A DNA stretch of 64,000 bases from Bacteroidales bacterium (GTDB lineage Bacteria > Bacteroidota > Bacteroidia > Bacteroidales > UBA1715): contig JAFXAU010000026.1 in assembly GCA_017516865.1 (NCBI GenBank), forward strand, positions 69,220 to 133,219, in the 5' to 3' direction. The translations under genes and the position numbers were made by a program. Positions 8,265 through 16,908 of this stretch are shown in pieces (positions within the stretch are counted from its first letter, which is position 1; each line of letters opens with the position of its first letter). The notes beneath the pieces are model-generated. The model was given only the letters and a program-made list of their open reading frames with translations. It searched no databases and was not told the DNA's origin.

Positions 8265-11200
8265 ATGATTTTTCAAAAAAATATACTCAAGAAATATCTT
8301 TCTGCTTTGAATGCGGAAATTATTGAATCGTCGTGGAAACAATACCAGTCGTATTTCCTAAATCCCGACATTCAACAAAATATCCGTCAAAGCAAAGAGG
8401 AACAGTTTCAGGAGGGTTTTCTGCGTGAGTTGTTTGTGAAAGTGTTGGGTTACACGCTCAACCCTTCGCCCAATTATAATCTGATAACCGAGCAGAAAAA
8501 CGAATCTAATTCCAAGAAAGCCGACGGAGCCATTATTGTAGGTGGAAATGTTGTTGGCGTAATTGAATTGAAAGACCATAAAACCACTGATTTGTCAAAA
8601 ATTGAAAATCAGGCGTTCGGCTACAAGAGTCAGCACAAAAACACAAGGTATGTAGTTATCTCCAATTTTGAGAAACTGCGTTTCTATATCGATAACGCTG
8701 TCGAACATATTGAGTGGAACCTGTTTACGTTGACCGAGGAGCAATTCAAAGAACTGTATTTCTGTTTGGCTAGGGAGAACATTAAGGCTGATTTACCGCT
8801 CAAAGCCAAACAAGAAAGTGTGAGCAGGGAAGACCAAGTAACGCAACAGCTCTACAAAGACTACTCCGCTTTCAAACGGGAGATTTTCGCCGACATATTG
8901 GCAAACAATACGAATGAAGAAACGCCGAAAGAGCAGATACTTCTCCTTTTCAAAAAGACCCAAAAACTCCTTGACCGTCTTCTGTTTATCTTCTTTTCCG
9001 AGGACAGCGGATTGCTGCCGCCAAACTCAATGGTGGAGATACTCAGACAATGGGAGCAACTTAAAGAAATGGATGCGTATGTACCCTTGTACGACCGTAT
9101 CAAAAAGTATTTCGGTTATATGGACACGGGCTGGCAGGGCAAGAAATACGAGATATTTGCCTACAATGGTGGCTTGTTCAAACCAGACGAGGTATTGGAC
9201 TGTATCAAAATCAGCGATGACATTTTGGCACGGTTTACACAAAAGTTGGCGGACTACGATTATAATACGGAAGTCGATGTCAATATATTGGGGCATATCT
9301 TTGAAAACTCGCTCAACGAGATAGAGGAAGTGACGGCGCAAATTAACGCAGGAGAGGCACCAACTGTTAGCAAAAGAAAGCGTGATGGTGTCTTCTATAC
9401 ACCGCAGTATATCACAAAATATATTGTGGAGAATACCGTTGGTCGGCTTTGTGCAGGGAAGAAAGCCGAAATGGGCATCAACGAAGCGGAATACTTCGCG
9501 GACAAGAACCGTCAGACGGCAACAAAAAAACGACTTCTTGCACAACTCACCAAATACCGTGAATGGTTGTTGAGCATCACTATCTGCGACCCTGCCTGTG
9601 GATCGGGTGCTTTCCTCAATGCCGCGCTTCAGTTCTTGATGGCGGAGCATAAACTGCTCGATGAGATGGAAGCCAAAGTAACGAACTCGAGTATTGTCTT
9701 TCCTGATGTGGAAAACTCGATTTTGGAGAACAACCTCTACGGCGTGGATATCAACGAAGAAAGTGTCGAGATTGCCCGTTTGGCATTGTGGCTGCGTACT
9801 GCCAAACCACACCGCAAACTCAACTCGCTCAACAATAATATCAAGTGCGGTAACTCGTTGATTAGTGACCCTGCGATTGCAGGAGAGAAGGCTTTTGACT
9901 GGGAGAAAGAGTTTCCGCAAGTGTTTGAGAAGGGCGGGTTTGATGTGGTTATTGGAAATCCGCCGTATGTACAATTGCAGAGTATGGGTGCAATGAGCGA
10001 TGTTTATGCAACATGCGGTTTCGAGAGTTACAACAAAAGCGCAGATTTGTATTGTCTTTTTACCGAGCGTGGATATAATCTGTTGAAACCTAATGGTTTA
10101 CAGTCGTTCATTATGCCCAACAAGTGGATGTTGGTCGATTACGGAAAAGAGTTGCGCCGATTCTTGTCGAAAACAGCCTTACGGCAGATTTTGAATTTTG
10201 GCGACATTCAGTTTTTCCAAGATGCCACCACCTATGTCTGCATTTTTGTAACTCAAAAATCGGATGTAAAAGCCAAGGTTTCAGCACTTTCACTGAACAG
10301 AAAAACCTACCACAGCGATTTTATGACCGAAGTTCCTACCGCTTTGCAAGAGTTTGATTATGAAACGTTTGGCGATGAACCGTGGATAATCCGTTCTGCC
10401 GCTCATACAGCAGTTTTGAATAAAATACAGCAAGGCAAACCGTTGAAAGACTTACCGATAGCCATTTATCGTGGAATTTTGACAGGTTTCAACGATGCTT
10501 TTTTCATTGATGGTGAAACACGCAGCCGCCTTATTGCCGAAGATGCAAAAAGCGAAAAAATAATAAAACCTCTTTTACGCGGAAGGGATATTCAAGCGTG
10601 GGTGCCGAATTGGGACGAACAATATTTGATAGGTACATTTCCTTCATTGCAATTGAATATTGATGATTTTCCTGCCATAAAAAATCAATTGCTTTCGTTC
10701 GGTATTGAACGTTTGGAACAATCAGGAGCAAAGGGCGCTCGCAAAAAAACGCCAAATAAATGGTTTGAAACACAAGATTCTATCGCTTATTATCAGGAAT
10801 TTTCGAAGCCCAAAATAATGTATCCGAATATGACTTCAGCATTTCCATTCATTTTCGATGGCAAGGGATTTTACGGAAACGACAAGACATTTATGATTAC
10901 CGCCACCGACGACAGTTTTGATTTGAAGGCTCTTGCTGCCATTTTCAACTCAAAACTTTGCAAATTATGGATTTGGTACAACTGTCCTGAACTACAAGGC
11001 GGCACACGCGAAATCCGCAAAGTCTATTTCGAGAATTTCCCTGTGCCCGAATTGAATGAAAATACGACAAATGTCCTTTCTGGTTATACAGATAAGATGG
11101 TTTCATTAACACAAACCTTGCAGGAAAAATGTGGTCGTTTTCTGCGTCGAATAACCGAAACCTACAATCTGCAAAAAATAACGCAAAATATAGAGTCGTT

Positions 11201-11426
11201 TTATTCTATAGATTTCAGTACCTTTGTAAAGGAATTGGGAAAGCAGAAAATAAAACTTTCGCTTGTGCAGAAAGACGAGTTGGAAGATTATTTCAACGCA
11301 TACACAACCGAATGTATATCTATCAAAACCGAAATAGAAAACACTGATAAAGAAATAGATCAAATGGTGTATGAACTATATGGGTTGAGTGAAGATGAGG
11401 TGAAGGTGGTGGAAAATAAAGGGTGA
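8265..11426 (+). CDS. Type IIG restriction-modification enzyme (fused endonuclease / adenine methyltransferase)
   Basis: A 1053-residue single-chain restriction-modification enzyme of the Eco57I-like class. The N-terminus holds a PD-(D/E)XK nuclease core (D87, then E101-L-K103 in GVIELKDHK). A helical connector follows, then a gamma-class N6-adenine methyltransferase: GVFYTPQYITKYIV near residue 375, SAM-binding motif I CDPACGSGAFL at 441-451 and catalytic NPPY at 565-568. The C-terminal third is the target-recognition region (for example YRGILTGFNDAFFID), ending in the YELYGLSEDE helix common to this family. Length is normal and the frame intact. It is first in a three-gene island; the GHKL gene starts 19 bases later. 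Confidence 0.92.
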   Translation: MIFQKNILKKYLSALNAEIIESSWKQYQSYFLNPDIQQNIRQSKEEQFQEGFLRELFVKVLGYTLNPSPNYNLITEQKNESNSKKADGAIIVGGNVVGVIELKDHKTTDLSKIENQAFGYKSQHKNTRYVVISNFEKLRFYIDNAVEHIEWNLFTLTEEQFKELYFCLARENIKADLPLKAKQESVSREDQVTQQLYKDYSAFKREIFADILANNTNEETPKEQILLLFKKTQKLLDRLLFIFFSEDSGLLPPNSMVEILRQWEQLKEMDAYVPLYDRIKKYFGYMDTGWQGKKYEIFAYNGGLFKPDEVLDCIKISDDILARFTQKLADYDYNTEVDVNILGHIFENSLNEIEEVTAQINAGEAPTVSKRKRDGVFYTPQYITKYIVENTVGRLCAGKKAEMGINEAEYFADKNRQTATKKRLLAQLTKYREWLLSITICDPACGSGAFLNAALQFLMAEHKLLDEMEAKVTNSSIVFPDVENSILENNLYGVDINEESVEIARLALWLRTAKPHRKLNSLNNNIKCGNSLISDPAIAGEKAFDWEKEFPQVFEKGGFDVVIGNPPYVQLQSMGAMSDVYATCGFESYNKSADLYCLFTERGYNLLKPNGLQSFIMPNKWMLVDYGKELRRFLSKTALRQILNFGDIQFFQDATTYVCIFVTQKSDVKAKVSALSLNRKTYHSDFMTEVPTALQEFDYETFGDEPWIIRSAAHTAVLNKIQQGKPLKDLPIAIYRGILTGFNDAFFIDGETRSRLIAEDAKSEKIIKPLLRGRDIQAWVPNWDEQYLIGTFPSLQLNIDDFPAIKNQLLSFGIERLEQSGAKGARKKTPNKWFETQDSIAYYQEFSKPKIMYPNMTSAFPFIFDGKGFYGNDKTFMITATDDSFDLKALAAIFNSKLCKLWIWYNCPELQGGTREIRKVYFENFPVPELNENTTNVLSGYTDKMVSLTQTLQEKCGRFLRRITETYNLQKITQNIESFYSIDFSTFVKELGKQKIKLSLVQKDELEDYFNAYTTECISIKTEIENTDKEIDQMVYELYGLSEDEVKVVENKG

Positions 11427-11445
11427 AATATTTAATGTTATTGAT

Positions 11446-13434
11446 ATGGAACAGAAATCTAATGTTCAATTCAGAGCAGAAAAAGAATATAAGAATAGTC
11501 GAGAAAAGTTTTTTCTTTTGCTTAGAGAAATAATATCGAATTCTATACATGCCGTATTAATTCGTCAGAGTAAGGAAAAGGATTTTATCCCAGATATTAA
11601 TTTGAAAATATGTTACGACGATACACAATGTAAAATTGAATTAACAGATAATGGAGAGGGGTTTAATGAGAACAATAGTCTGTATTTTGAAGAATTAGAC
11701 AAAGTCAATCCTGAAAAAGAGCAATTTAAATTTCATCCATTGGGACAAGGAAGGCTTGCGATTGTTTATTTTTCTGATTCAGCAATATATGAAACTGTAT
11801 ATAAGAATGCAGGCAGTTACAAGAAAAGAACAATAAACTATCCTCAATTAAATGATGGACTTTATCATCTTAATCTTTTCCCTGAAAGTGATATTCAAGC
11901 CCAAGATACTTATACTAAACTAACTATCATACTAAACAAACAAAATTCCTTGAGTAGATCAAGAACGTTTTTTAACAAATATTCTGATTCTGAAAAATTT
12001 AAAAATTGGTTTGTTGAAAATTTTTTCCCTTTTATCGTTACCAATGAGAATCTGGAAATAAAAGTAAGTTATAATGGTGCACCTCAAATAGTTGTAAAAA
12101 AAGATAGTTTGGAATCAGAAACCAAAGCTATACCAATTGACATTCTTTTGAATGATAAGAATTATCAATTTAAATTATGGCTAATAAAGAAAGATACGGC
12201 AATGTATGGCGATAATCAGATAACCTGTTTCGCAAGAAACCTGAGAGCTGAATTGTCTAATGGAAAATTAATGTATTCCATAGATAATAAAGAAGGGTAT
12301 TTGTTATATCTGACATCAGAATTTTTTGATGAGTATGTTGACACAAAAGGGGAGAAAATAGATATATCTGACGATGCACTCTTACATATTAACCAAAAGA
12401 TTAATGAGAGATTGGATAAAGAATTTAAATCTGTAATAGAGAGTAATAAAAAAATTACCCAACAGAACCTAAAGAATTTTAAAAAACAATACCCCTCTTT
12501 AGATCCATTTGTGGACGAAGCTATCCTTATTTCAGGGAAGAATGTTATAAAAGAAGATGAGATAGTAAAAAGGGCTATTGACGAGAAAAGTAGAATTGAA
12601 AAGAAATTTTGGATAAGTGTTGATAACATTCAAGTTGACGAGGACACAGAATCTTTTGATGATTCCGAAGATTGTCAGAAACTTTTAAATTCAAGTTTAC
12701 ATATTTATGTAAAGCATCGTGAAACTGTATTAAAACGATTAAAAACCTTGGTAAGGAAATTTGATGAAGAAGGGGTGAAAAAAACAGAGTTAGAATCCTC
12801 AATACATGAATTGTTTCTTAAACGAGGTGTCACCTTGAAAGAATCATCAAACATAAATCACTTACATAATCTTTGGATTTTAGACGATAGATTTACCACT
12901 TTTTCAAATAATTTTAAAGCCCAAAGTACAAAAACAGGTCAGGCTTTGTCTGATATATACATTTGGGCTGATGATCCTGAAAAGACAAAACAAATACTAA
13001 TTTTGGAATTAAAATCAACAACAAAAGCCCATAATGCAGGGGCATCAGACGAAAGTATGATTGCACAAGTAAAAAGGTACGCCCAGAAATTCTATAAAAA
13101 CCCAACAAAAGAGCTAAATTGGGATGTTAACACTGATAAAGTACAATACATAGGTATTATTCTTGCACGAAAATCTGATGTTACCAAAGAACTAACATCA
13201 AATAATGTTAGTGGAGATTATCATTCCATTCCTTTTTTGGAAAATTCTTTTTACTTAAATGAGAATTTTTCAATAGATGAAAAGGATCCCAAAAGAAAAA
13301 TTCCAATTAGAATAGAATTATATTCGTATGAAGATATTCAAGAATTGGCATCGAGCAGAAATGATGTTTTTTTCAAACTCCTAAAAAATGAATTTGAAGT
13401 AACTACATACGATGAAAACTCTGATATAAATTGA
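11446..13434 (+). CDS. GHKL ATPase with C-terminal PD-(D/E)XK-like nuclease domain (MutL/MORC-like)
   Basis: A 662-residue protein. The N-terminus is a GHKL ATP-binding fold: N-box REIISNSIHAV with N32, G1 box DNGEGF at 68-73, G2 box HPLGQGRLAI at 97-106. Residues about 150-330 resemble the second domain of such ATPases. The C-terminus has a nuclease-like pattern, WILDDRFTTF (from 477), SDIYIW with D503, then E521-L-K523, fitting D...ELK of the PD-(D/E)XK fold. MutL-like GHKL ATPases linked to restriction systems and related to MORC proteins are a described group, and this probably belongs there. It is richer in A+T and in AGA/ATA codons than its neighbours, suggesting transfer. Confidence 0.8.
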   Translation: MEQKSNVQFRAEKEYKNSREKFFLLLREIISNSIHAVLIRQSKEKDFIPDINLKICYDDTQCKIELTDNGEGFNENNSLYFEELDKVNPEKEQFKFHPLGQGRLAIVYFSDSAIYETVYKNAGSYKKRTINYPQLNDGLYHLNLFPESDIQAQDTYTKLTIILNKQNSLSRSRTFFNKYSDSEKFKNWFVENFFPFIVTNENLEIKVSYNGAPQIVVKKDSLESETKAIPIDILLNDKNYQFKLWLIKKDTAMYGDNQITCFARNLRAELSNGKLMYSIDNKEGYLLYLTSEFFDEYVDTKGEKIDISDDALLHINQKINERLDKEFKSVIESNKKITQQNLKNFKKQYPSLDPFVDEAILISGKNVIKEDEIVKRAIDEKSRIEKKFWISVDNIQVDEDTESFDDSEDCQKLLNSSLHIYVKHRETVLKRLKTLVRKFDEEGVKKTELESSIHELFLKRGVTLKESSNINHLHNLWILDDRFTTFSNNFKAQSTKTGQALSDIYIWADDPEKTKQILILELKSTTKAHNAGASDESMIAQVKRYAQKFYKNPTKELNWDVNTDKVQYIGIILARKSDVTKELTSNNVSGDYHSIPFLENSFYLNENFSIDEKDPKRKIPIRIELYSYEDIQELASSRNDVFFKLLKNEFEVTTYDENSDIN

Positions 13435-13530
13435 TGTGTGTAAAACCCAATGTGAAGCGTTGCCACAAATAAAAAGAAAATAGAGAAATATGGAATCGCA
13501 AACAACAGAATATAAAGATACAATAAAATC

Positions 13531-14538
13531 ATGAAAACTAACAACCCAACACCAATCAACGAAAATCAATTCGTGTTATACCAACTTCCAGAGGAAGAAG
13601 GAGTTATACAAGTGATTATTAAAGACGAATCGATATGGGCAACGCAAAAGGCAATGGCACAACTCTTTGGTGTTGATAAATCGGGGGTTAGTCGTCACAT
13701 TTCCAATATTTTAAAGGAAGGAGAATTGAATCCAGATACGACTGTTGCAAAAATTGCAACTGTCGTTAATCGAGGTATAAGAGGTGAGGTAGAGGAACAA
13801 ATTGACTTTTATAATCTTGATATGATTATTTCAGTCGGCTATCGTGTTAATTCAGCAAAAGCAACAAAATTCCGTATTTGGGCTACAGGTGTGCTAAAAG
13901 AATACATCCGAAAAGGCTTTGTCCTTGACGATGCACGCCTGAAAAATCTTGGCGGTGGCGGTTACTGGAAGGAACTTATTGAACGCATACGTGACATTCG
14001 ATCGTCGGAGAAAGTCTTTTACCGCCAGGTGCTTGATATTTACGCCACAAGTATTGACTACGACCCTCGTGCCGAAATTTCCATCGAGTTTTTCAAACGC
14101 GTTCAGAACAAGATTCATTTTGCCGTACACGGACAGACAGCTGCCGAGGTTATTGTAAACCGCGCCAATGCCGAAAAGGAATTCATGGGGTTGACGACAT
14201 TTGAAGGCAGCAGACCGCATTTGAAAGATGCCATTATCGCAAAGAACTATCTGGATGAGAAGGAATTGAGGGCTATGGGACAGATTGTTTCAGGATATTT
14301 GGACTTTGCTGAACGTCAGGCGGAACGCCAACAGACAATGACGATGAAGGATTGGGCAATGCATTTGGATAAGATTCTGACTATGAGCGGTGAAAAATTG
14401 CTTGAAGGAGCAGGAAATGTTTCTCACCAGCAAGCCATTGACCATGCCACAAATGAATACAAGAAATACCAACAACGTACGTTAAGCCAAGTGGAGAAAG
14501 ATTTCTTAGACAATATCAAATCATTGCCAACGAAATAA
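13531..14538 (+). CDS. RhuM family DNA-binding-like protein
   Basis: A 335-residue protein with the RhuM N-terminal domain: VLYQLPEEEGVIQV, then SIWATQKAMAQLFGVDKSGVSRHISNI (a helix-turn-helix-like segment), then YNLDMIISVGYRVNSAKATKFRIWATGVLKEYI. The C-terminal half is helical (FFKRVQNKIHFAVHGQTAAEVIV onwards). RhuM proteins, first named from Salmonella, are frequent beside restriction-modification genes in mobile islands, and their biochemical role is unclear. It lies 96 bases after the GHKL gene and ends before the right copy of the 31-bp repeat. Its N-terminal domain is shared with the protein at 23504-24412. Confidence 0.85.
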   Translation: MKTNNPTPINENQFVLYQLPEEEGVIQVIIKDESIWATQKAMAQLFGVDKSGVSRHISNILKEGELNPDTTVAKIATVVNRGIRGEVEEQIDFYNLDMIISVGYRVNSAKATKFRIWATGVLKEYIRKGFVLDDARLKNLGGGGYWKELIERIRDIRSSEKVFYRQVLDIYATSIDYDPRAEISIEFFKRVQNKIHFAVHGQTAAEVIVNRANAEKEFMGLTTFEGSRPHLKDAIIAKNYLDEKELRAMGQIVSGYLDFAERQAERQQTMTMKDWAMHLDKILTMSGEKLLEGAGNVSHQQAIDHATNEYKKYQQRTLSQVEKDFLDNIKSLPTK

Positions 14539-14553
14539 AGATTCCGCTAAAAA

Positions 14554-14584
14554 CAAAAAAGCCACGCTCTCACGTGGCTTTTCT
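14554..14584 (-). terminator. Right copy of 31-bp repeat; ilvN/RhuM terminator
   Basis: Hairpin stem GCCACG / CGTGGC with flanking A and T runs, identical to 8001-8031. It lies 22 bases past the ilvN stop and 15 bases past the RhuM stop, so it is well placed as a two-way terminator for both convergent genes. Confidence 0.85.
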
Positions 14585-14587
14585 CGT

Positions 14588-14615
14588 AATTCCGAATTTA
14601 CAATTCTTAATTCGT
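14588..14615 (-). repeat. Short heptanucleotide array at the ilvN stop
   Basis: Four 7-base units in register, AATTCCG, AATTTAC, AATTCTT, AATTCGT (plus-strand reading). The last covers the ilvN stop codon at 14607-14609. It is the same type as the array at 1640 but shorter and in the opposite sense relative to the gene. Confidence 0.6.
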
Positions 14616-15146
14616 AAACGAATAGCTTTGGTCCTTTTCGTCCATATATTCGTCAAGGGTTTTCATCGGTTTGGTGATGATTACGCGACCTGAACGGATA
14701 AATTCAAGGATTCCGAGCGGACGGAGTTTCTCCAACAATTCCTGCGTTTGTTCTGCCGTTCCTGTCTTTTCAATGACGAAGTATTCTTGTTGCATATCAA
14801 GAATTCGGGCATTGTTTTCGCGGATGAATCGTCCCATGTTTATCATCTTGATTGCCGCCATCGGCATTTTGTACAGAGCCAATTCTTGTGCAATCAGTTG
14901 TTCTTCTTCGTAGTAGAACGCCTTGATGACTTCCACGAGCTTGTCGATTTGTTTCACGACTTTCTCAACCGTTTCCTTGGTAGAATTGACTACGATGGTA
15001 AAGCTGTGGATGCCTTTAATCTGCGATTCGGAAACCGTCAAACTCTCGATGTTGATTTTTCGGCGGGTGAATACAATGGTGATTTTGTTCAGTAAACCAA
15101 TGTGGTTTTCGGTGAACGCTGTGATTGTATATTGTTTTTTCTCCAT
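14607..15146 (-). CDS. ilvN: Acetolactate synthase small (regulatory) subunit
   Basis: The regulatory subunit of acetohydroxyacid synthase, 179 residues. The N-terminal ACT domain (YTITAFTENHIGLLNKITIVFTRRKINIESLTVS) binds branched-chain amino acids for feedback inhibition, and the C-terminal domain has the usual GRFIRENNARIL and LEKLRPLGILEFIRSGRV. It starts six bases after ilvB and is the last gene of ilvD-ilvB-ilvN. Regulation would come from the attenuator before ilvD plus valine-type feedback on the enzyme (family knowledge). Confidence 0.95.
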   Translation of the reverse strand: MEKKQYTITAFTENHIGLLNKITIVFTRRKINIESLTVSESQIKGIHSFTIVVNSTKETVEKVVKQIDKLVEVIKAFYYEEEQLIAQELALYKMPMAAIKMINMGRFIRENNARILDMQQEYFVIEKTGTAEQTQELLEKLRPLGILEFIRSGRVIITKPMKTLDEYMDEKDQSYSFTN

Positions 15147-15152
15147 AATTCG

Positions 15153-16835
15153 TTATTTTAATTTCATATCAGAAACTCCGTCGCCCGGTTCAACCATAGG
15201 CAAAATGCCTTCTTCAGGTTCTATCGCCACTTCGAGCACGTATGGACGGTCGTCGGCGAGCATTGCGTCGATTGCTGCGGAAAGGTCTTTTCTGTCAACC
15301 ACACGCTGACCGTCAACCTGCCAACCTTTGGCAATGGTGATGTAGTCGGGACCGGCAATATCGACGAACGAGTAGCGGTGACCGAAGAATCGCTCCTGCC
15401 ATTGGCGTACGTTTCCAAGGTATGTGTTATTCAAAAGTACGATTTTCAAACCGATGTTGTTGGCCGCCATCGTGCCTAATTCCTGTGCTGTCATTTGGAA
15501 GCCGCCGTCGCCCACGAATGTGATAACCTGTTTTTCGGGACGGGCAACTTTTGCTCCCACGCCGGCAGGAATACCGTAGCCCATGGTTCCAAGTCCGCCC
15601 GAAGTCAAGATTTTCGACCCTTGGCGGAATTTGTAGTAACGGCAGGTTGCCATCTGGTTTTGCCCGACGTCGGTTACCACAATGGCGGTTCCTTTGGTTT
15701 TTTCAGAAATCAAATTTACGACTTCGCCCATCTTTATGTCGCCCGACTTTGGATGAATTGCGTTTTCAATCACTTCGTCGTTTTCGATTTTATCCAATGG
15801 TTTGAAACTGTCAATCCACGCTTGGTGATTTGCAGATTTTACACCGTTGGCAAGGGCTTTCAGGGCTGTTTTTGCATCGCAGTTCACCGCAAGCGTCGGC
15901 TGAAGAATTTTACCGATTTCGGCACGGTCGATTTCTATATGGATGATTTTCGCCTGTTTTGCGAATTTGGCGAGATTACCCGTCACACGGCTGTCGAAAC
16001 GAAGTCCCACGCCAATAATCACGTCGGCTTCGTTGGTTTTTATGTTCGGTGCATAGTTTCCGTGCATTCCGAGCATTCCAACAAAGTTTGGATGGTCGTA
16101 ATTGATTGTGTTCAAACTCATTATGGTCGAAGCGATAGGAATGTTCGCCTTTTCCGACAAAGCAATTAGTTCATCTTGTGCCTGCGAAAGTTCTACACCG
16201 TGACCAGCGAAGATGATTGGTTGTTTCGCGTTGTCAATCAACTTGATGGCTTCGTCAATTTCCGTCTGGTTCAGTTTAGGGTACGGATAGTAGCCACGAA
16301 CGTATTCACACGGTTTGTAGGTGAAGTTAGCAATTTCGGTTACAAGAGCGTCTTTCGTAATGTCAATCAAGACTGGACCCGGACGGCCTGTGCGAGCCAG
16401 ATAGAACGCCTTGGCGATAATTTCAGGAATTTCGTCGGCCGAGGTGATTTGGTAGTTCCATTTTGTGATTGGCATTGTCACGCCAATGATGTCAACTTCC
16501 TGAAACTCGTCGGTTCCCAGCGAACGGGCAACGACTTGTGCGGTGATTGCCACGATAGGCGTTGAGTCAATCATTGCGTCGGCAATTCCCGTAACCAAGT
16601 TTGTGGCGCCGGGACCCGAAGTCGCCATACAAACGCCCACTTTCCCCGTTGCACGTGCGTAACCTTGTGCCGCGTGAACGGCTCCTTGTTCGTGGCGGGT
16701 GAGAATGTGACGTAGTTTGTCGGTGTAACTATATAATTTATCGTACAAAGGCATAATCGTTCCGCCCGGATAACCGAAAACGGTGTCGATTCCCTCGTTT
16801 GTCAAACATTGTAATATTGCGTCTGCTCCAGTCAT
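15153..16835 (-). CDS. ilvB: Acetolactate synthase large (catalytic) subunit
   Basis: ThDP-dependent acetohydroxyacid synthase, 560 residues, making 2-acetolactate and 2-aceto-2-hydroxybutyrate for valine, leucine and isoleucine. Visible are the catalytic glutamate region LTRHEQGAVHAAQGYARATGK, the FAD/central domain, and the ThDP-Mg motif from FVGDGGFQMTAQELGT to VLLNN. Length is normal. It sits between ilvD (71 bases upstream, filled by a heptanucleotide array) and ilvN (6 bases downstream). The array lies between the ilvD stop and the ilvB start without breaking the operon order. Confidence 0.97.
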   Translation of the reverse strand: MTGADAILQCLTNEGIDTVFGYPGGTIMPLYDKLYSYTDKLRHILTRHEQGAVHAAQGYARATGKVGVCMATSGPGATNLVTGIADAMIDSTPIVAITAQVVARSLGTDEFQEVDIIGVTMPITKWNYQITSADEIPEIIAKAFYLARTGRPGPVLIDITKDALVTEIANFTYKPCEYVRGYYPYPKLNQTEIDEAIKLIDNAKQPIIFAGHGVELSQAQDELIALSEKANIPIASTIMSLNTINYDHPNFVGMLGMHGNYAPNIKTNEADVIIGVGLRFDSRVTGNLAKFAKQAKIIHIEIDRAEIGKILQPTLAVNCDAKTALKALANGVKSANHQAWIDSFKPLDKIENDEVIENAIHPKSGDIKMGEVVNLISEKTKGTAIVVTDVGQNQMATCRYYKFRQGSKILTSGGLGTMGYGIPAGVGAKVARPEKQVITFVGDGGFQMTAQELGTMAANNIGLKIVLLNNTYLGNVRQWQERFFGHRYSFVDIAGPDYITIAKGWQVDGQRVVDRKDLSAAIDAMLADDRPYVLEVAIEPEEGILPMVEPGDGVSDMKLK

Positions 16836-16838
16836 GTT

Positions 16839-16908
16839 TTTAATTATGAGTTAATAGTTATGAATTATGAGTTACTCATTGTGCATTATGAATTGTGCAT
16901 TGTACATT
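16839..16908 (-). repeat. Array of ten heptanucleotides between ilvD and ilvB
   Basis: Ten 7-base units in unbroken register, read on the minus strand as AATGTAC, AATGCAC, AATTCAT, AATGCAC, AATGAGT, AACTCAT, AATTCAT, AACTATT, AACTCAT, AATTAAA. The first unit shares two bases with the ilvD stop codon. It has the same unit number as the array after xseA. Confidence 0.85.

Noticed and set aside
8043..8342. Minus-strand frame of 99 codons left of the restriction gene
   Set aside because: It overlaps the 5' end of the intact type IIG gene and its promoter, shows no recognisable protein pattern, and is low-complexity AT-rich sequence.
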